Assembly (NCBI RefSeq): GCF_018854495.1
Contig: NZ_JABBDR010000307.1
Coordinates: 1 to 30,719 of the forward strand
Direction of reading: 5' to 3'
DNA length: 30,719 bases
From: Acidithiobacillus ferruginosus
Lineage (GTDB): Bacteria; Pseudomonadota; Gammaproteobacteria; Acidithiobacillales; Acidithiobacillaceae
Within the stretch, counting starts at the first letter, position 1; every line of letters starts with the position of its first letter. The notes beneath the pieces were generated by a model. That model searched no databases, was not told the DNA's origin, and saw only the letters and a list, made by a program, of their open reading frames with translations. This document shows, piece after piece, positions 9,160 through 16,278 of the stretch. Position numbers and translations under genes: made by a program.

Positions 9160-10185
9160 CTACTTCTTTGAGGTGGCCTTTTCTACAACCCGCTTTCTTT
9201 CTACAACTCCGCCGAGAGGCTTGACGGTCTGCGTGTCTCTGGCGCGCACATAGACCTCTGTCATCGACCCGTCAGCATGGCCCGCAAGCGCCTGAGCATA
9301 GTCACGCCCAGCCGCCCTATTCGCGTCTGTAAGCGATTTTGCGCGGATATCATGGAAGTGAGCATCCTCCACACCAGCTCTGACACAGAGGCGCTTCCAG
9401 GCCCACAGGGAACCGTTCTCGCTATACGGCTGACCTTCCTGTGTGCAGAACAGATACAGGCTTCCAATACGCCGACGTAGGCCCTTGGCGCGATTCAGAA
9501 CATCGCGGAGTTCTGGCGTGATCTCAAAGGCTTGTTTCTTGCCGGTCTTGGATGTCTGCACGACCAGCAAGTTGTCCTGAATGTCGCTCAGACGCAGATG
9601 AAGAATATCGCTTTTACGCAAGGCGGTCAGATAGGCCAGATCCATGATGCACTGCCATTGCGGGTTGGCCTTTTCCTGGATCGCCAGGAACTCTTCATCA
9701 GTGATATAACGAGTGCGCGCCTTCTCCTTGTTGCGCCGCACGCCCCGACATGGATTCGTGTCGCAGGATCCCCAGCGCATGGCAAAGCTGTAGATGGTGG
9801 ACAATAGGCCGATCTCGCGGTTGGCCGCCACCTTGGCCGGTCGCTCATCGAGATAGCGGGCGATGTGGTGAGGACGAACGGCGTTCAACGGCATATCGCC
9901 AAACACGGAACGCAAGAGACCCGCCATGCGCGGCCATTCCTTGCGTGTTTTATCGCTGTAAGTCTGTAAAATCTCAGCCAAGAACCTATCGATGGCAGAT
10001 CCAACGGTATTGTCCTGTGCGGCGGCCCCCTCCAGTTGCGCCCACATGGCCAAGGCCTCGGCATAGCTACTGGAGAGCTTCGTCCATACCCGCTTGCCGT
10101 CAGCCGATGAAACGAAGTAATACATCGCACCTTTCTGATGCAGGTGCGGGGGGAGATGACGATTTTTGCTACGCGGGCGACCCAT
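9160..10185 (-). CDS. int: Tyrosine-type site-specific integrase
   Basis: A 341-aa recombinase. The core-binding domain covers about 58-150. The catalytic domain has R190 in TALRKSDILHLRLSDI, K213 in TSKTGKK, H278 and R281 in FHDIRAKSLTD, H303 in LAGHADGSMTE and nucleophile Y312 in VYVRA, a complete active set. The N-terminal KGAMYYFVSSADGKRVWTKL resembles the arm-binding start of phage integrases. It points toward tRNA-Pro and sits 9 nt after the DUF4224 gene, so both are one transcript. It should catalyse integration into, and with a directionality factor excision from, tRNA-Pro. Confidence 0.95.
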   Translation of the reverse strand: MGRPRSKNRHLPPHLHQKGAMYYFVSSADGKRVWTKLSSSYAEALAMWAQLEGAAAQDNTVGSAIDRFLAEILQTYSDKTRKEWPRMAGLLRSVFGDMPLNAVRPHHIARYLDERPAKVAANREIGLLSTIYSFAMRWGSCDTNPCRGVRRNKEKARTRYITDEEFLAIQEKANPQWQCIMDLAYLTALRKSDILHLRLSDIQDNLLVVQTSKTGKKQAFEITPELRDVLNRAKGLRRRIGSLYLFCTQEGQPYSENGSLWAWKRLCVRAGVEDAHFHDIRAKSLTDANRAAGRDYAQALAGHADGSMTEVYVRARDTQTVKPLGGVVERKRVVEKATSKK

Positions 10186-10194
10186 GCGCTTGAT

Positions 10195-10407
10195 TTATCC
10201 TGTCCGATGTAGCTTGTCAAACCGTGGCTCTTTCGGTTTGGCCCGTTCCACACCCAGCAGGTGACGTTGTACCTCGTCCTGTAAGACTATCGGACGATTG
10301 GCCGCGTTTAGATCGAAACGGTAGCCGTGCTGACTCAGCCATTGCACCTGCTTGGGCCATTGCTTATACCCGGTTAGAGCGCGCAAATCATCAGGGGTCA
10401 GGAACAT
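10195..10407 (-). CDS. DUF4224-like small protein, possible recombination directionality factor
   Basis: 70 aa. The pattern FLTPDDLRALTGYKQWPKQVQWLSQHGYRFDL then RPIVLQDEVQ is that of DUF4224 proteins, small proteins that usually sit directly upstream of phage integrases. The fold looks like a short helix-turn-helix or winged helix of the MerR/Xis kind. The excisionase role is inferred from position; no direct motif proves it. Confidence 0.75.
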   Translation of the reverse strand: MFLTPDDLRALTGYKQWPKQVQWLSQHGYRFDLNAANRPIVLQDEVQRHLLGVERAKPKEPRFDKLHRTG

Positions 10408-10439
10408 TCTACCCTCCAGCTTCCAGCGTAATCGCCAAA

Positions 10440-10682
10440 TTACGCCTGCGCGGCCATTGCTTCGGCTGCGTCGATGATGTCCCGTTCTCCGGAAATGACA
10501 TCGCCCTTCTCGCGCTCCTTCTCAACCAGGGTGATGATCTTGCTCACCTGCGCGGGTTTACCTCCCAGGTGTTCCGCAATGGCTTTGATATCTTCCTTGA
10601 TCTGCGCCTGCATGGAGGCGATACCCTCCCGGCGATTGATGATGTCCTCGATGGCATCTTTGGCCTTCTGATCCAGCTGCAT
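10440..10682 (-). CDS. Small helical protein of phage type, function unknown
   Basis: 80 aa. Start at 10682 chosen from AAGGAG 6 nt upstream; the frame is open 8 codons further. The sequence (AKDAIEDIINRREGIASMQA, then HLGGKPAQVSKIITLVEKE) is highly charged and helical, in the style of small phage DNA-binding proteins such as the DsbA type of T4-like phages, but I do not recognise it firmly. It lies between the DUF4224 gene and a lipoprotein gene, all leftward. Confidence 0.6.
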   Translation of the reverse strand: MQLDQKAKDAIEDIINRREGIASMQAQIKEDIKAIAEHLGGKPAQVSKIITLVEKEREKGDVISGERDIIDAAEAMAAQA

Positions 10683-10820
10683 GACACACTCCTTCTTGAT
10701 TTCCAATACGCCGCCCTGTTGGAAAAGGTCAGGCGGCTAAACCTCAATAACTAACCCCGCGCCACTTTCACCTGGTTCACATTCTTTCGGAGCCTATTTT
10801 GTTTTGCGGTTTGATATAAC

Positions 10821-10991
10821 TCAGATCACCTCGCTCAAAAATGTCTCCACGCCGTTTTGATGCTCCTGCGCGTACTTCTGTTTTGCCGTTTGAGGCTGAC
10901 CGGCAATCGGTACGGGATTGGTCAAACTGGCGCATCCGGACAATGCAAACATCCCCATAATTAGTGCAAAATAAACGATTTTATGTTTCAT
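10821..10991 (-). CDS. Small lipoprotein
   Basis: 56 aa. AAGGA lies 7 nt upstream of ATG 10991. The signal sequence MKHKIVYFALIMGMFALSGC has a lipobox LSGC, giving a mature peptide of 37 residues rich in Q, K and E (PQTAKQKYAQEHQNGVETF). No known family. Its GC content is lower than its neighbours. It lies next to an outer-membrane-protein fragment and may have been carried in with it, which is inference. Confidence 0.6.
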   Translation of the reverse strand: MKHKIVYFALIMGMFALSGCASLTNPVPIAGQPQTAKQKYAQEHQNGVETFLSEVI

Positions 10992-11018
10992 AAATTGTCC
11001 TTTTTCTGTGAATGCGCG

Positions 11019-11049
11019 CCTTGCAGACTGCAGCCTTGCAGACTGCAAG
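11019..11049. repeat. Tandem palindromic repeat
   Basis: Two consecutive 15-bp units, CCTTGCAGACTGCAG and CCTTGCAGACTGCAA. The second holds a perfect inverted repeat CTTGCAG-A-CTGCAAG (11035-11049). It lies between the membrane-protein fragment and the small lipoprotein gene. Confidence 0.8.
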
Positions 11050-11064
11050 ACGCAGGCCAAAACA

Positions 11065-11466
11065 TTAACCAAACCGGTACATCAGCCCCACACCCATGAC
11101 CGGCCACCACTGATAACCGCTGACCTTATTGTTCAGGCTGTTCTGCTCCGCCTGCACGTCGCTAGCCAGTTGCGGGTTCGCGGCGGCACCAGTCGCGGTG
11201 AGGCTCACGTTGGGCGCCCCTTCGTAAATCGCCCCGACATTGGCAGTGAAAGTCAGTCGGCCGCCGTCCATGGGGTCACCCCAGCCGATGCCCACATAAG
11301 GGGCCGCGCCGTTGAAGTGCGTCTTGCCGGTCAAGCGGCCCACCTGGCTTGCGGTGTAGGTGTGACCGTTGAACATATAGGTGCCACCGGTCGGGGTGCC
11401 CGTCACATTGAAACCGTTCTGGTTGATGAACACGCCCGCCGTGAGGTTGAGATTGTTCCGGCTCAT
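11065..11466 (-). pseudogene. C-terminal fragment of an outer-membrane beta-barrel protein
   Basis: About 133 residues in the frame that begins near 11466 (NNLNLTAGVFINQNGFNV ... NGAAPYVGIGWGD ... GRLTFTANVGAIYEGAPNVS ... WWPVMGVGLMYRFG). Alternating hydrophobic strands, the phrase APYVGIGWG and the C-terminal aromatic strand are typical of OmpW/porin-like barrels. There is no signal peptide and no N-terminal strands. Upstream the frame runs into the methyltransferase gene in a different frame, so this is a 3' gene fragment joined by recombination. It is unlikely to make a working barrel. Confidence 0.75.
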
Positions 11467-12118
11467 AGAGGAATGGCGGCACCTTCTCCATGTGCCGGGC
11501 CACCAGCAGGAACCGCTTACGCGATTCGGCGAGGCCGCCCAGTTCGCCGCAATCGTGGGTAGTCTCCGCAACGGCATACCCATACCGGCGCAGCAGCCCA
11601 CCGATCTGATCCAGCAGGTGCCGACCCCGATTCTGGATCCGGGGGACGTTCTCCAAAATGACGAACTCGGGTAAGTCATCGCGCCAGGCTTCCAGCGTCA
11701 ACCAGATACCGCGCACGGTCAGTCGGTTGAGCGCCTGGTATTTTTCGGTTTTGCTCTTGCCCTCGGAAAGCAGCCCGGAGAATGCTTTGCAAGGCGGGCT
11801 GGTGAACACGATATGTGGCCGTTCATTGCCTGCGGCCTTGCGGATGTCCGCCGGCGTCGCCTCTCGCCAATCCGCAGACGGCTCCTCGCCGTGGAAGGCG
11901 CGATACTGGTCCCGGTCGAAGAGATCCAGGAGCGTTCCCGGCACGCCGGCGAGACGCGAGAAATCGGCAATGGCTCGCTTATCGGAATCAATCCCACCCA
12001 AGCAGCGGAAACGGGCCTGCATGGAGCCGACGCGGGCCTGCCCACGGTTGAAGCCGGCAGCACCGCCACCCAAGCCGCAGAACAGGTGGAAATGGCTAAT
12101 TTCACGGTAGTTATTCAT
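11460..12118 (-). pseudogene. Truncated C5-cytosine DNA methyltransferase
   Basis: Residues 1-220 are a clear cytosine methyltransferase: SAM motif I FHLFCGLGGGAAGF, the catalytic loop TSPPCKAFSG with C110, motif VI ILENVP (154-159) and motif VIII AESRKRFLLVARH. Related phage enzymes continue for several hundred residues with the target-recognition domain and motifs IX-X. Here the family match stops at FLYEP, and the frame runs on to 11276 only as out-of-frame translation of a membrane-protein fragment. The enzyme should be inactive. The start overlaps the preceding gene by 4 nt (ATGA). Last gene of the leftward PL operon. Confidence 0.8.
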
Positions 12119-12324
12119 GATTCTTTTCCCGCTTCAGGCTGGGCGAGATAGTCCTCATCGCCCGGTTGCGGTGGCCCGATAAACGCCAGAAGATGATCGG
12201 CGCATTCGCGCACGATGGGTGCGAAATTGGATATGTCCTCCCCTCCGCACAGTCCACCTGACGACAATCGCAGGATATCCTCTCCATCCACCGTAACGGT
12301 GACGGACCAGTTTTCTGGCATCAT
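12115..12324 (-). CDS. Hypothetical phage-type protein (69 aa)
   Basis: Start at the first of two adjacent ATGs (12324), which overlaps the stop of the previous gene as ATGA. The product has VTVTVDGEDILRLSS and FAPIVRECADHLLAFIG, an acidic, probably globular protein without known motif. The stop overlaps the methyltransferase start by 4 nt. Expressed as part of the PL operon. Confidence 0.65.
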   Translation of the reverse strand: MMPENWSVTVTVDGEDILRLSSGGLCGGEDISNFAPIVRECADHLLAFIGPPQPGDEDYLAQPEAGKES

Positions 12325-12560
12325 TTTTCTTCCCCTTTGTATGGCGTCATTCCTGTTGCCCACGATTCCCTTTCCGCCTGATACAACCAACTATTCCAAG
12401 CAGCATACTCATGCTGCGTTCTGAGCAATTTACGCTGTACCAATCGCAACGCCTCCCAACGTTCAACCAGTCGGACCAACTGTTGCGCGGCGCTAGGGTT
12501 CGTTTTCTGCAATTGCGCGGCCACCGTGCGGGATTTGATAATCAAGTGTGTGCTGTTCAT
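12321..12560 (-). CDS. Hypothetical helical protein (79 aa)
   Basis: A helical, glutamine- and arginine-rich protein (AAQQLVRLVERWEALRLVQRK). Both ends overlap neighbouring genes by ATGA, which supports it as a real coupled gene. No family recognised. Confidence 0.65.
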   Translation of the reverse strand: MNSTHLIIKSRTVAAQLQKTNPSAAQQLVRLVERWEALRLVQRKLLRTQHEYAAWNSWLYQAERESWATGMTPYKGEEK

Positions 12561-13156
12561 GCCGCCCTCCCCGTCCTCTTCATCAACTGCTCCACCAGCA
12601 CAGGGAAATCCATTGCGTCATCAATGACCGTCACCCCGTATTCCGGGGCCTCCAGTCCGTGATAGCCCCGATCTAGCAAGACTGATAAGGAAACCGAACC
12701 AATAGCCGCATTGGTGTTGGCCGGGTGATCATCTAGGAAGGCCACTGCGCCCAGATCACGCAACACGTTTGCCTTGGCAGAAGCGTGGGCGGCATGCCCC
12801 ACACACACGATGCGGCCGGCGGGAATCAGCCCGGCAAGACTCTCCGCCCGGGCGGCGCGATGCTGCACATCAATGCTGGTCACCGCCCAGACCGTGCAGC
12901 CCAGATCCTCCAGCGCGAGCACCAGTTCGGAAGCATGGCCATACAAGGGCAAGCTGCCCCATTCATCCGCATGAAAGTCACGCCAGACGGCATCCACTTC
13001 CTTGCCGGTCAACCCGTAGCGCAGCCCCATATTGTGCTGCTCGTTCACCTTGAGCATGGGACGGCCAAGCACTTCTTCAGCGCATTCCCGCCAGTGCGTC
13101 TCGAAATCACCGAGTACACCGTCCACGTCTAGGGCAATCACTCGAAAAGCATTCAT
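12557..13156 (-). CDS. HAD-superfamily phosphatase, deoxyribonucleotidase-like
   Basis: 199 aa. The start at ATG 13156 lies one base after the preceding stop. Motif I is ALDVDGVLGDF (nucleophile D10, general acid D12), motif II is the VTS in CTVWAVTSIDV, and the late acidic motif is AVAFLDDHPANT. The size and the DVDGVLGDFETHW opening resemble 5'(3')-nucleotidases, found in phages for nucleotide salvage. The substrate is not proven. It is coupled to the next gene by ATGA. Confidence 0.75.
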   Translation of the reverse strand: MNAFRVIALDVDGVLGDFETHWRECAEEVLGRPMLKVNEQHNMGLRYGLTGKEVDAVWRDFHADEWGSLPLYGHASELVLALEDLGCTVWAVTSIDVQHRAARAESLAGLIPAGRIVCVGHAAHASAKANVLRDLGAVAFLDDHPANTNAAIGSVSLSVLLDRGYHGLEAPEYGVTVIDDAMDFPVLVEQLMKRTGRAA

Positions 13157-13157
13157 G

Positions 13158-13400
13158 TTATTTGCCCCACAACTTCTGGGTGGCAGCCTTGGTTTCCGCA
13201 TCCAGCTCCGCCTTCAGCACAAGACTCGCCTTATCCCCTGCGGGGTGCGAACCCTTCTTGGCGCCCTTGAGCGACACGTCAACTGTGCTGCGACCGGGCA
13301 ATTTCACCGCATGTGCACGACATGTGGCATCCCACATCAATGGGTAGCGGAAATCTTTGAAGGTAGCATTCGATACAACCAGAAAACCGATGTGTTGCAT
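13158..13400 (-). CDS. Hypothetical protein (80 aa)
   Basis: Start at 13400 because AGGAGA lies 8 nt upstream; the open frame extends 94 codons further but overlaps the zinc-finger gene and has no ribosome site. The product (MQHIGFLVVSNATFKDFRYP ... KAELDAETKAATQKLWGK) is not recognised. Position in an early leftward operon suggests a small DNA-metabolism accessory protein, which is a guess. Confidence 0.6.
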   Translation of the reverse strand: MQHIGFLVVSNATFKDFRYPLMWDATCRAHAVKLPGRSTVDVSLKGAKKGSHPAGDKASLVLKAELDAETKAATQKLWGK

Positions 13401-13435
13401 GGGGTAATCTCCTATGAAAAGTAACAAGTTGTGCT

Positions 13436-13756
13436 TCACGTCATCTCTTTCTGTCGGGTGATCACACGTTGCCCTGGCTGCCTTCCCGTGACCGAGCGGT
13501 AACAATCGTGGCAATAACAATTCAAACCGCCACTGGCCGATGGCTGGAAATAAAAGAACTCCGTATCCGCAGGCCAGTATTCCCCGCAGCGGGTACACCG
13601 CCGCTCCAAGCCCAGCCTCGTTATGGCATACCTGCCGGATTGAAGCCCGCGCTGGATATGCTTCCTGGAGAGAACCGGGCAAACGTGCCCGACCCTGGCC
13701 TGGGCCTCACGGTCCGCAGCGGTCTGCTCTTCGATCTCGATCTCGCTGCGTTTCAT
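13436..13756 (-). CDS. Zinc-ribbon protein, first gene of the PL operon
   Basis: 106 aa. The C-terminal half has CTRCGEYWPADTEFFYF and, 17 residues on, CYCHDCYR, a CxxC...CxxC zinc ribbon of the kind common in phage early proteins. The N-terminus is charged and helical. AGGAGG lies 10 nt upstream of the start. The inferred PL transcription start is about 44 nt upstream. It probably binds nucleic acid, but its role is unknown. Confidence 0.7.
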   Translation of the reverse strand: MKRSEIEIEEQTAADREAQARVGHVCPVLSRKHIQRGLQSGRYAITRLGLERRCTRCGEYWPADTEFFYFQPSASGGLNCYCHDCYRSVTGRQPGQRVITRQKEMT

Positions 13757-13806
13757 GGGCTTCTTTCCTCCTGAGCCATCCGGGCTGGGTGGCTGTTGAT
13801 GGGGTT

Positions 13807-13835
13807 AGATTACCTTTAGGTAAATATTACGTCAA
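13807..13835 (-). promoter_or_regulatory. Leftward promoter PL
   Basis: On the minus strand the -35 TTGACG (13835-13830), a 17-nt spacer and the -10 TAATCT (13812-13807). The operator 13810-13823 lies within the spacer and -10. The module is 27/30 identical to PR near 17284-17313. Confidence 0.8.
13810..13823. promoter_or_regulatory. Repressor operator OL1
   Basis: Palindrome TTACCT-TT-AGGTAA, the same half-site as the perfect operator in front of the Cro-like gene. Confidence 0.8.
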
Positions 13836-13847
13836 TACCTTTAGGTA
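13836..13847. promoter_or_regulatory. Repressor operator OL2
   Basis: Palindrome TACCT-TT-AGGTA, 26 bp centre-to-centre from OL1 and abutting the PL -35 box. Confidence 0.75.
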
Positions 13848-13866
13848 AATTTTTGGGTGCGAAGAC

Positions 13867-13989
13867 ATGAAATTATTTTATGAGTTACACTTTTCTAATT
13901 ATGAAGACTGCGCACCTGCACAGAATGCGGTGATTGGCTTTAACGTAGGACTGTTGAGAGTTAGCGGGCGCCTGAATGGGGGTTGCTGA
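13867..13989 (+). CDS. Possible 40-aa ORF
   Basis: MKLFYELHFSNYEDC... starts just right of the PL operators and reads rightward. It has no ribosome site and no known relatives that I recognise. It may be non-coding. Confidence 0.2.
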   Translation: MKLFYELHFSNYEDCAPAQNAVIGFNVGLLRVSGRLNGGC

Positions 13990-14010
13990 TGGGTTTGAAT
14001 TGTATATACT
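13983..14010 (+). promoter_or_regulatory. Candidate promoter of the toxin-antitoxin remnant
   Basis: TTGCTG, a 16-nt spacer and TATACT, ending 36 nt before the ATG at 14047. The -10 region contains the short palindrome GTATATAC, a possible site for autoregulation by the antitoxin. Confidence 0.4.
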
Positions 14011-14046
14011 AATCAGAGGGGCGCTGCTGCAAGCGCGGCGAGACAT

Positions 14047-14208
14047 ATGGCTATCATTATATCAAATAAAATCAAAGACAAGCTAAGAGACAAGCATGGT
14101 ATCCGCGAAGCCTTTATCCCCATTGATGGCGACTTCCATATTCGTACGGCCTACGAGCCAAACGATGAGGAATTGCGTATATACAGAAAATATGGAGAGA
14201 CACAATGA
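14047..14208 (+). pseudogene. Internally deleted BrnT-like toxin
   Basis: A 53-aa frame too short to be the family's full protein. The N-terminus MAIIISNKIKDKLRDKHGI and the C-terminus FHIRTAYEPNDEELRIYRKY match, as I recall them, the two ends of ~90-aa toxins often named ADP-ribosyl-(dinitrogen reductase) hydrolase, which sit upstream of a BrnA/CopG-type antitoxin. The roughly 40-residue middle, which should contain the catalytic core, is missing without loss of frame. It overlaps the antitoxin start by ATGA, as in an intact module. The toxin is probably dead. Confidence 0.65.
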
Positions 14209-14552
14209 AATCAACCCATGAAACCAAAATTCCCTCGACCGATGAAGCGTGGGACAATCGAGCGTTGGGCGCGGATGAGGCGTACGTGGCGGTGGTGAAG
14301 GCGTCGGAACTCCAACTAGATGCCAGCGCTGGCACCCAGCTCATCTCCGTCCGGATGAGTGTATCCATGATTGAGGATCTGAAGTTGATCGCTCAGATCA
14401 ACGGACTTGGCTATCAAACCCTCATGAAACAGGTCTTGGGTCGCTTCGTGGAGTGCGAAAAAAAGGCGATCTGGAATCAGATCGTTTCCAAGCAACTCAC
14501 GGTTGAGCCGACGCTGCAAGAGCCGCGGCAGCGGAAACGTGCCGGAACATAG
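14205..14552 (+). CDS. BrnA/CopG-like antitoxin
   Basis: 115 aa. N-terminal region IPSTDEAWDNRALGADEAYV, then a ribbon-helix-helix like part LISVRMSVSMIEDLKLIAQINGLGYQTLMKQVLGRFVECEKK, typical of antitoxins of the CopG/BrnA group that bind DNA and repress their own operon. The long C-terminal tail (QLTVEPTLQEPRQRKRAGT) is basic. It appears intact, although its partner toxin upstream is truncated. It could still act as a repressor or neutralise a related toxin in trans. Confidence 0.75.
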   Translation: MKSTHETKIPSTDEAWDNRALGADEAYVAVVKASELQLDASAGTQLISVRMSVSMIEDLKLIAQINGLGYQTLMKQVLGRFVECEKKAIWNQIVSKQLTVEPTLQEPRQRKRAGT

Positions 14553-14591
14553 TCTATCTCCATCTCGCGAACAGCAGGAAGGTTAAGCTTT

Positions 14592-14855
14592 ATGAGCACG
14601 GAAAAAGACAAAGAAAACCCGGAATGGACGACTGAAAATTTCGCCAAAGCCACGACGTTCAGCGGCTTGCCTGATGGACTTTGCGCCAAGTTACCCGTTC
14701 GCGGGATGCAAAAGGCACCTATCTAAAGAGCGCGTCACCATACGCCTCTCTGGAGAGGTGGTGGCATGCTTCCGCGCATCGGGTCGGGATCCGGCTGGCA
14801 AACCCGTATAGATGCCGCCCTCAAGGAATGGCTGGAAACGCACCCCCACCCATGA
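14592..14855 (+). pseudogene. Frameshifted BrnA-type antitoxin
   Basis: Three pieces read in frames 0, +1, 0: KENPEWTTENFAKATTFSGLP, then KERVTIRLSGEVVACFRASG, then GWQTRIDAALKEWLETHP. Together they make the usual BrnA antitoxin (ENPEWT... KERVTIRL... GWQTRIN.AL.EWL). A +1 change near 14720 creates a TAA in the original frame, and a compensating change lies near 14785-14795. No toxin is left next to it. Confidence 0.75.
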
Positions 14856-14869
14856 GGCTTTTATGCCCA

Positions 14870-14897
14870 CCTGCCAAGCCTTATGTGGCAGGATTTT
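14870..14897 (+). terminator. Terminator-like hairpin
   Basis: A 7-bp stem CCTGCCA/TGGCAGG with a 9-nt loop, followed by ATTTTGGG. The T run is short, so efficiency is uncertain. It closes the antitoxin region. Confidence 0.5.
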
Positions 14898-15008
14898 GGG
14901 GTTGTGCTAATTCTTGAGGGTAATGTCAAAAATGATCCCTGCAACCGCGGTACCGATTATTATTGACCATTAGCCACCAACTGACGTTGATGCAAAAGAG
15001 GAGACCCA

Positions 15009-15839
15009 ATGGGACTGGGACGCATAGAACGTATTCTCATCCTTGCGAAGACCTACCCGTCGCCTAGCGCGCGGTACGTGGAGACATCCTGTGTGGCAGG
15101 CATCAGCGAACAAGGGTCAATGCGCAGGCTGTACCCAGTACCTTTTCGGACGATCGAAGAAGGACAGCAGTTCAAGAAATGGCAGTGGATCGAGGTTCGG
15201 ATCGAGAACACGAATAAGGATCAACGACCGGAAAGCCACAAGGTCTACGTCGATACGATAAGATGTGGGGACGTTATCGACACAAAGAGGGAGTGGGCGG
15301 CTCGCCGGGAATGGCTCGACAAGATCCCCTCTTTTCAGAGCTTCGAAGCCCTTGATGAGGCTCGGCTGAGTAATGGACTCTCAATTGCTCTACTTTGCCC
15401 GAAGACAGTGCTTGGCCTCGATATCGTCAAGGCCCGGCACGCGGAGTGGACGGAGGAGGAGAAAGAAAAGCTGACGCGAGCGCAGATGCAGGGTGATCTC
15501 TTCTCGGAGGCGGACGCGAAGCGGCAGGTGAAAGATCTGCGTAAAGTGCCATTCGACTTCTACTATCGGTATCTGTGCGAGACGCCAGAGGGCGAGAAGG
15601 AGTGTCGCCACAAGATCGTCGATTGGGAGGCGGGCGCGCTGTACTGGAACTGCCGCCGAGACCACGGCGACGAGTGGGAAGTACCGTTCCGCGCAAAGCT
15701 GGAGGAACAACTCGGCAAAAAAGATCTGATGTTCCTGATGGGCAACCAGCACCGGTTCCAAGACCAGTGGCTGATCATCAGCCTGGTCTACCCACCTAAG
15801 CGAAAGCCAGCCGAAGAGCAACAGGGCTCATTATTTTAG
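15009..15839 (+). CDS. Conserved-looking protein of unknown function (276 aa), convergent with DUF488
   Basis: GAGGAG lies 6 nt before the start. The N-terminus (IERILILAKTYPSPSARYVETSCVAGI) and C-terminus (RFQDQWLIISLVYPPK) look like conserved ends of a widespread but unnamed family. Several Cys/His (SCVAGI, IRCGDVI, LCPK, YLCET, KECRHKIVDW, YWNCRRDHGDEW) could bind metal. A charged helical middle (EWTEEEKEKLTRAQMQGDLF) separates two halves. The 3' end overlaps the 3' end of the DUF488 gene by 44 nt. It sits between PL and the repressor gene, the place where lysogenic conversion or defence genes usually lie. I cannot assign an activity. Confidence 0.7.
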   Translation: MGLGRIERILILAKTYPSPSARYVETSCVAGISEQGSMRRLYPVPFRTIEEGQQFKKWQWIEVRIENTNKDQRPESHKVYVDTIRCGDVIDTKREWAARREWLDKIPSFQSFEALDEARLSNGLSIALLCPKTVLGLDIVKARHAEWTEEEKEKLTRAQMQGDLFSEADAKRQVKDLRKVPFDFYYRYLCETPEGEKECRHKIVDWEAGALYWNCRRDHGDEWEVPFRAKLEEQLGKKDLMFLMGNQHRFQDQWLIISLVYPPKRKPAEEQQGSLF

Positions 15840-16278
15840 CGCGAGAGGACTTGATGTGCCGGACGCGGGCGCCGCAGCTGTCATGCACCGCGTTCGCCAC
15901 CATGGAACGGTGACAGAAGTTGTAGTCGGCTTCAAAACAAAGTAGCGCGCAGTTTGAAACGGCGACCAAGTCGGAGAGTGTGGCGATAGCCGCCTCTTGC
16001 ATCTTTAGATGCTTCATGAAGCCCTCTGTGTAGCGCTTCCAGTTGCCGTCTTCACGGTAACGGTCTCGCACCGGCCTCGGGCACCCAAGTTCGATCATAT
16101 GGACGTACTCAAGGCCCGAGAGGTTCAGCACGCTAGCCAGCGGCTTCTTCGAGAAGCCAGGTTTGCGCGACAAGGGCAACTCGCGGATGTCCACGACTGT
16201 CTCGATATCGTGCTCAGCAAGCAGCGACATGAAAACGCCGATATCAAGTCCTTCGTAGCCTATGGTGAACACAGTCAT
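15796..16278 (-). CDS. DUF488 family protein
   Basis: 160 aa. The family pattern is clear: VFTIGYEGLDIGVFMSLLAEH, VVDIRELPLSRKPGFSKKPL, YVHMIELGCP, ALLCFEADYNFCHRSMVANAV. The conserved Arg/Ser/Lys and the Cys-His near the end (FCHR) suggest a nucleotide-related active site, but no activity is established for the family that I know of. ATG 16278 is preferred over the TTG just upstream; AGGGGG lies about 10 nt ahead. It runs head-on into the 276-aa gene with a 3' overlap, an arrangement that suggests the two are inherited as a unit. Confidence 0.85.
   Translation of the reverse strand: MTVFTIGYEGLDIGVFMSLLAEHDIETVVDIRELPLSRKPGFSKKPLASVLNLSGLEYVHMIELGCPRPVRDRYREDGNWKRYTEGFMKHLKMQEAAIATLSDLVAVSNCALLCFEADYNFCHRSMVANAVHDSCGARVRHIKSSRAKIMSPVALRLAFA

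Noticed and set aside
11276..11459. C-terminal 60 residues of the methyltransferase frame
   Set aside because: They are out-of-frame translation of the membrane-protein fragment (rich in R, H, Q, P), not methyltransferase sequence.
13867..13989. A CIII- or N-like regulator encoded beside PL
   Set aside because: The 40-aa frame reads rightward, away from the PL transcript, and has no ribosome site or basic antiterminator motif.
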